5,304 bases of DNA from Candidatus Peribacteria bacterium (GTDB lineage: Bacteria > Patescibacteriota > Gracilibacteria > UBA1369 > LOWO2-01-FULL-3): NCBI GenBank assembly GCA_943359415.1, contig CALRHQ010000060.1, positions 1-5,304 on the forward strand. The letters run 5' to 3'. The translations under genes and the position numbers were made by a program. The notes beneath the pieces were generated by a model. It was not told where the DNA came from. It was given only the letters and a program-made list of their open reading frames with translations, and ran no database searches. The first letter of the stretch is position 1. Each line of letters begins with the position of its first letter. Below are positions 5,173-5,304 of the stretch, piece after piece.

Positions 5173-5304
5173 ATGAAAATTGGAATTTTGGACATTCAGG
5201 GGTCGGTTGAGGAACATTTGAAAATGCTTAAATCTCTTAAAAATGTTGAGGTCGTTTTTGTAAAAAAAAATGAAGATTTGGAAGAAGTAAAAGGACTAAT
5301 TATT
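5173..5304 (+). CDS. pdxT: Pyridoxal 5'-phosphate synthase glutaminase subunit PdxT (5' part only)
   Basis: The first 44 codons are present and the frame is open to the right window edge. MKIGILDIQGSVEEH at the N-terminus, followed by a helix and by VVFVKKNEDLEEVKGLII (27-44), matches the start of PdxT, a class I glutaminase. In that family the next residues are the PGGES oxyanion-loop motif, and the catalytic Cys and His-Glu pair follow; all lie outside the window. PdxT releases ammonia from glutamine and channels it to PdxS, which builds pyridoxal 5'-phosphate from ribose 5-phosphate and glyceraldehyde 3-phosphate. The usual LALQG is LDIQG here, a mild change. The start follows the membrane protein gene by 17 bases, with no Shine-Dalgarno; a nearby ATG at 5161 reaches a stop after three codons. 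Whether pdxS is adjacent cannot be seen. Confidence 0.85.
   Translation, partial: MKIGILDIQGSVEEHLKMLKSLKNVEVVFVKKNEDLEEVKGLII

Overview
The window looks like a piece of a low-GC bacterial chromosome, most likely from a candidate phylum radiation (Patescibacteria/CPR-type) organism. Three things point that way. The 567-residue cysteine-rich protein belongs to a family I know mainly from CPR genomes. There is a TrmB-type regulator, a class common in those genomes and in archaea. Genes are short and closely spaced, and almost none has a clear Shine-Dalgarno site. The intergenic regions carry TTGACA / TATAAT-like boxes, so the host is bacterial rather than archaeal. The lineage is inferred from memory of these families, not from a search. 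Five genes read through without internal TGA codons, so the standard code fits.

Left part (1-1918, minus strand): a two-gene unit is read leftward from a promoter with perfect TTGACA and TATAAT boxes (16 bp apart). The first gene encodes a 319-residue P-loop kinase related to uridine kinase/phosphoribulokinase. Three bases later begins an alpha/beta hydrolase with a GYSMGG nucleophile elbow, cut off by the left window edge.

Middle part (1919-3622, minus strand): a single gene encodes a protein with 46 cysteines in 567 residues. It has an N-terminal four-cysteine zinc ribbon, two cysteine-rich blocks built on a 12-residue period (19 consecutive cysteines fall in one three-residue phase), and a C-terminal, partly degenerate copy of the N-terminal ribbon followed by one more CxxC pair set. 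This is the most unusual object in the window; its function is unknown.

Divergent intergenic region (3623-3802): it holds a leftward promoter for the cysteine-rich gene with a small palindrome around its -10 box. It also holds a rightward promoter for the regulator, set among three copies of the half-site TTTTGTA/TACAAAA. This arrangement suggests autoregulation by the TrmB-like protein and perhaps control of the neighbour.

Right part (3803-5304, plus strand): the TrmB-like regulator comes first, then a small polytopic membrane protein of unknown function. The last gene is the first 44 codons of pdxT, the glutaminase subunit of pyridoxal 5'-phosphate synthase, cut off by the right edge. The membrane gene and pdxT are 17 bases apart and may be cotranscribed. 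No RNA genes, insertion sequences, CRISPR arrays or gene-free stretches over 300 bases were seen.
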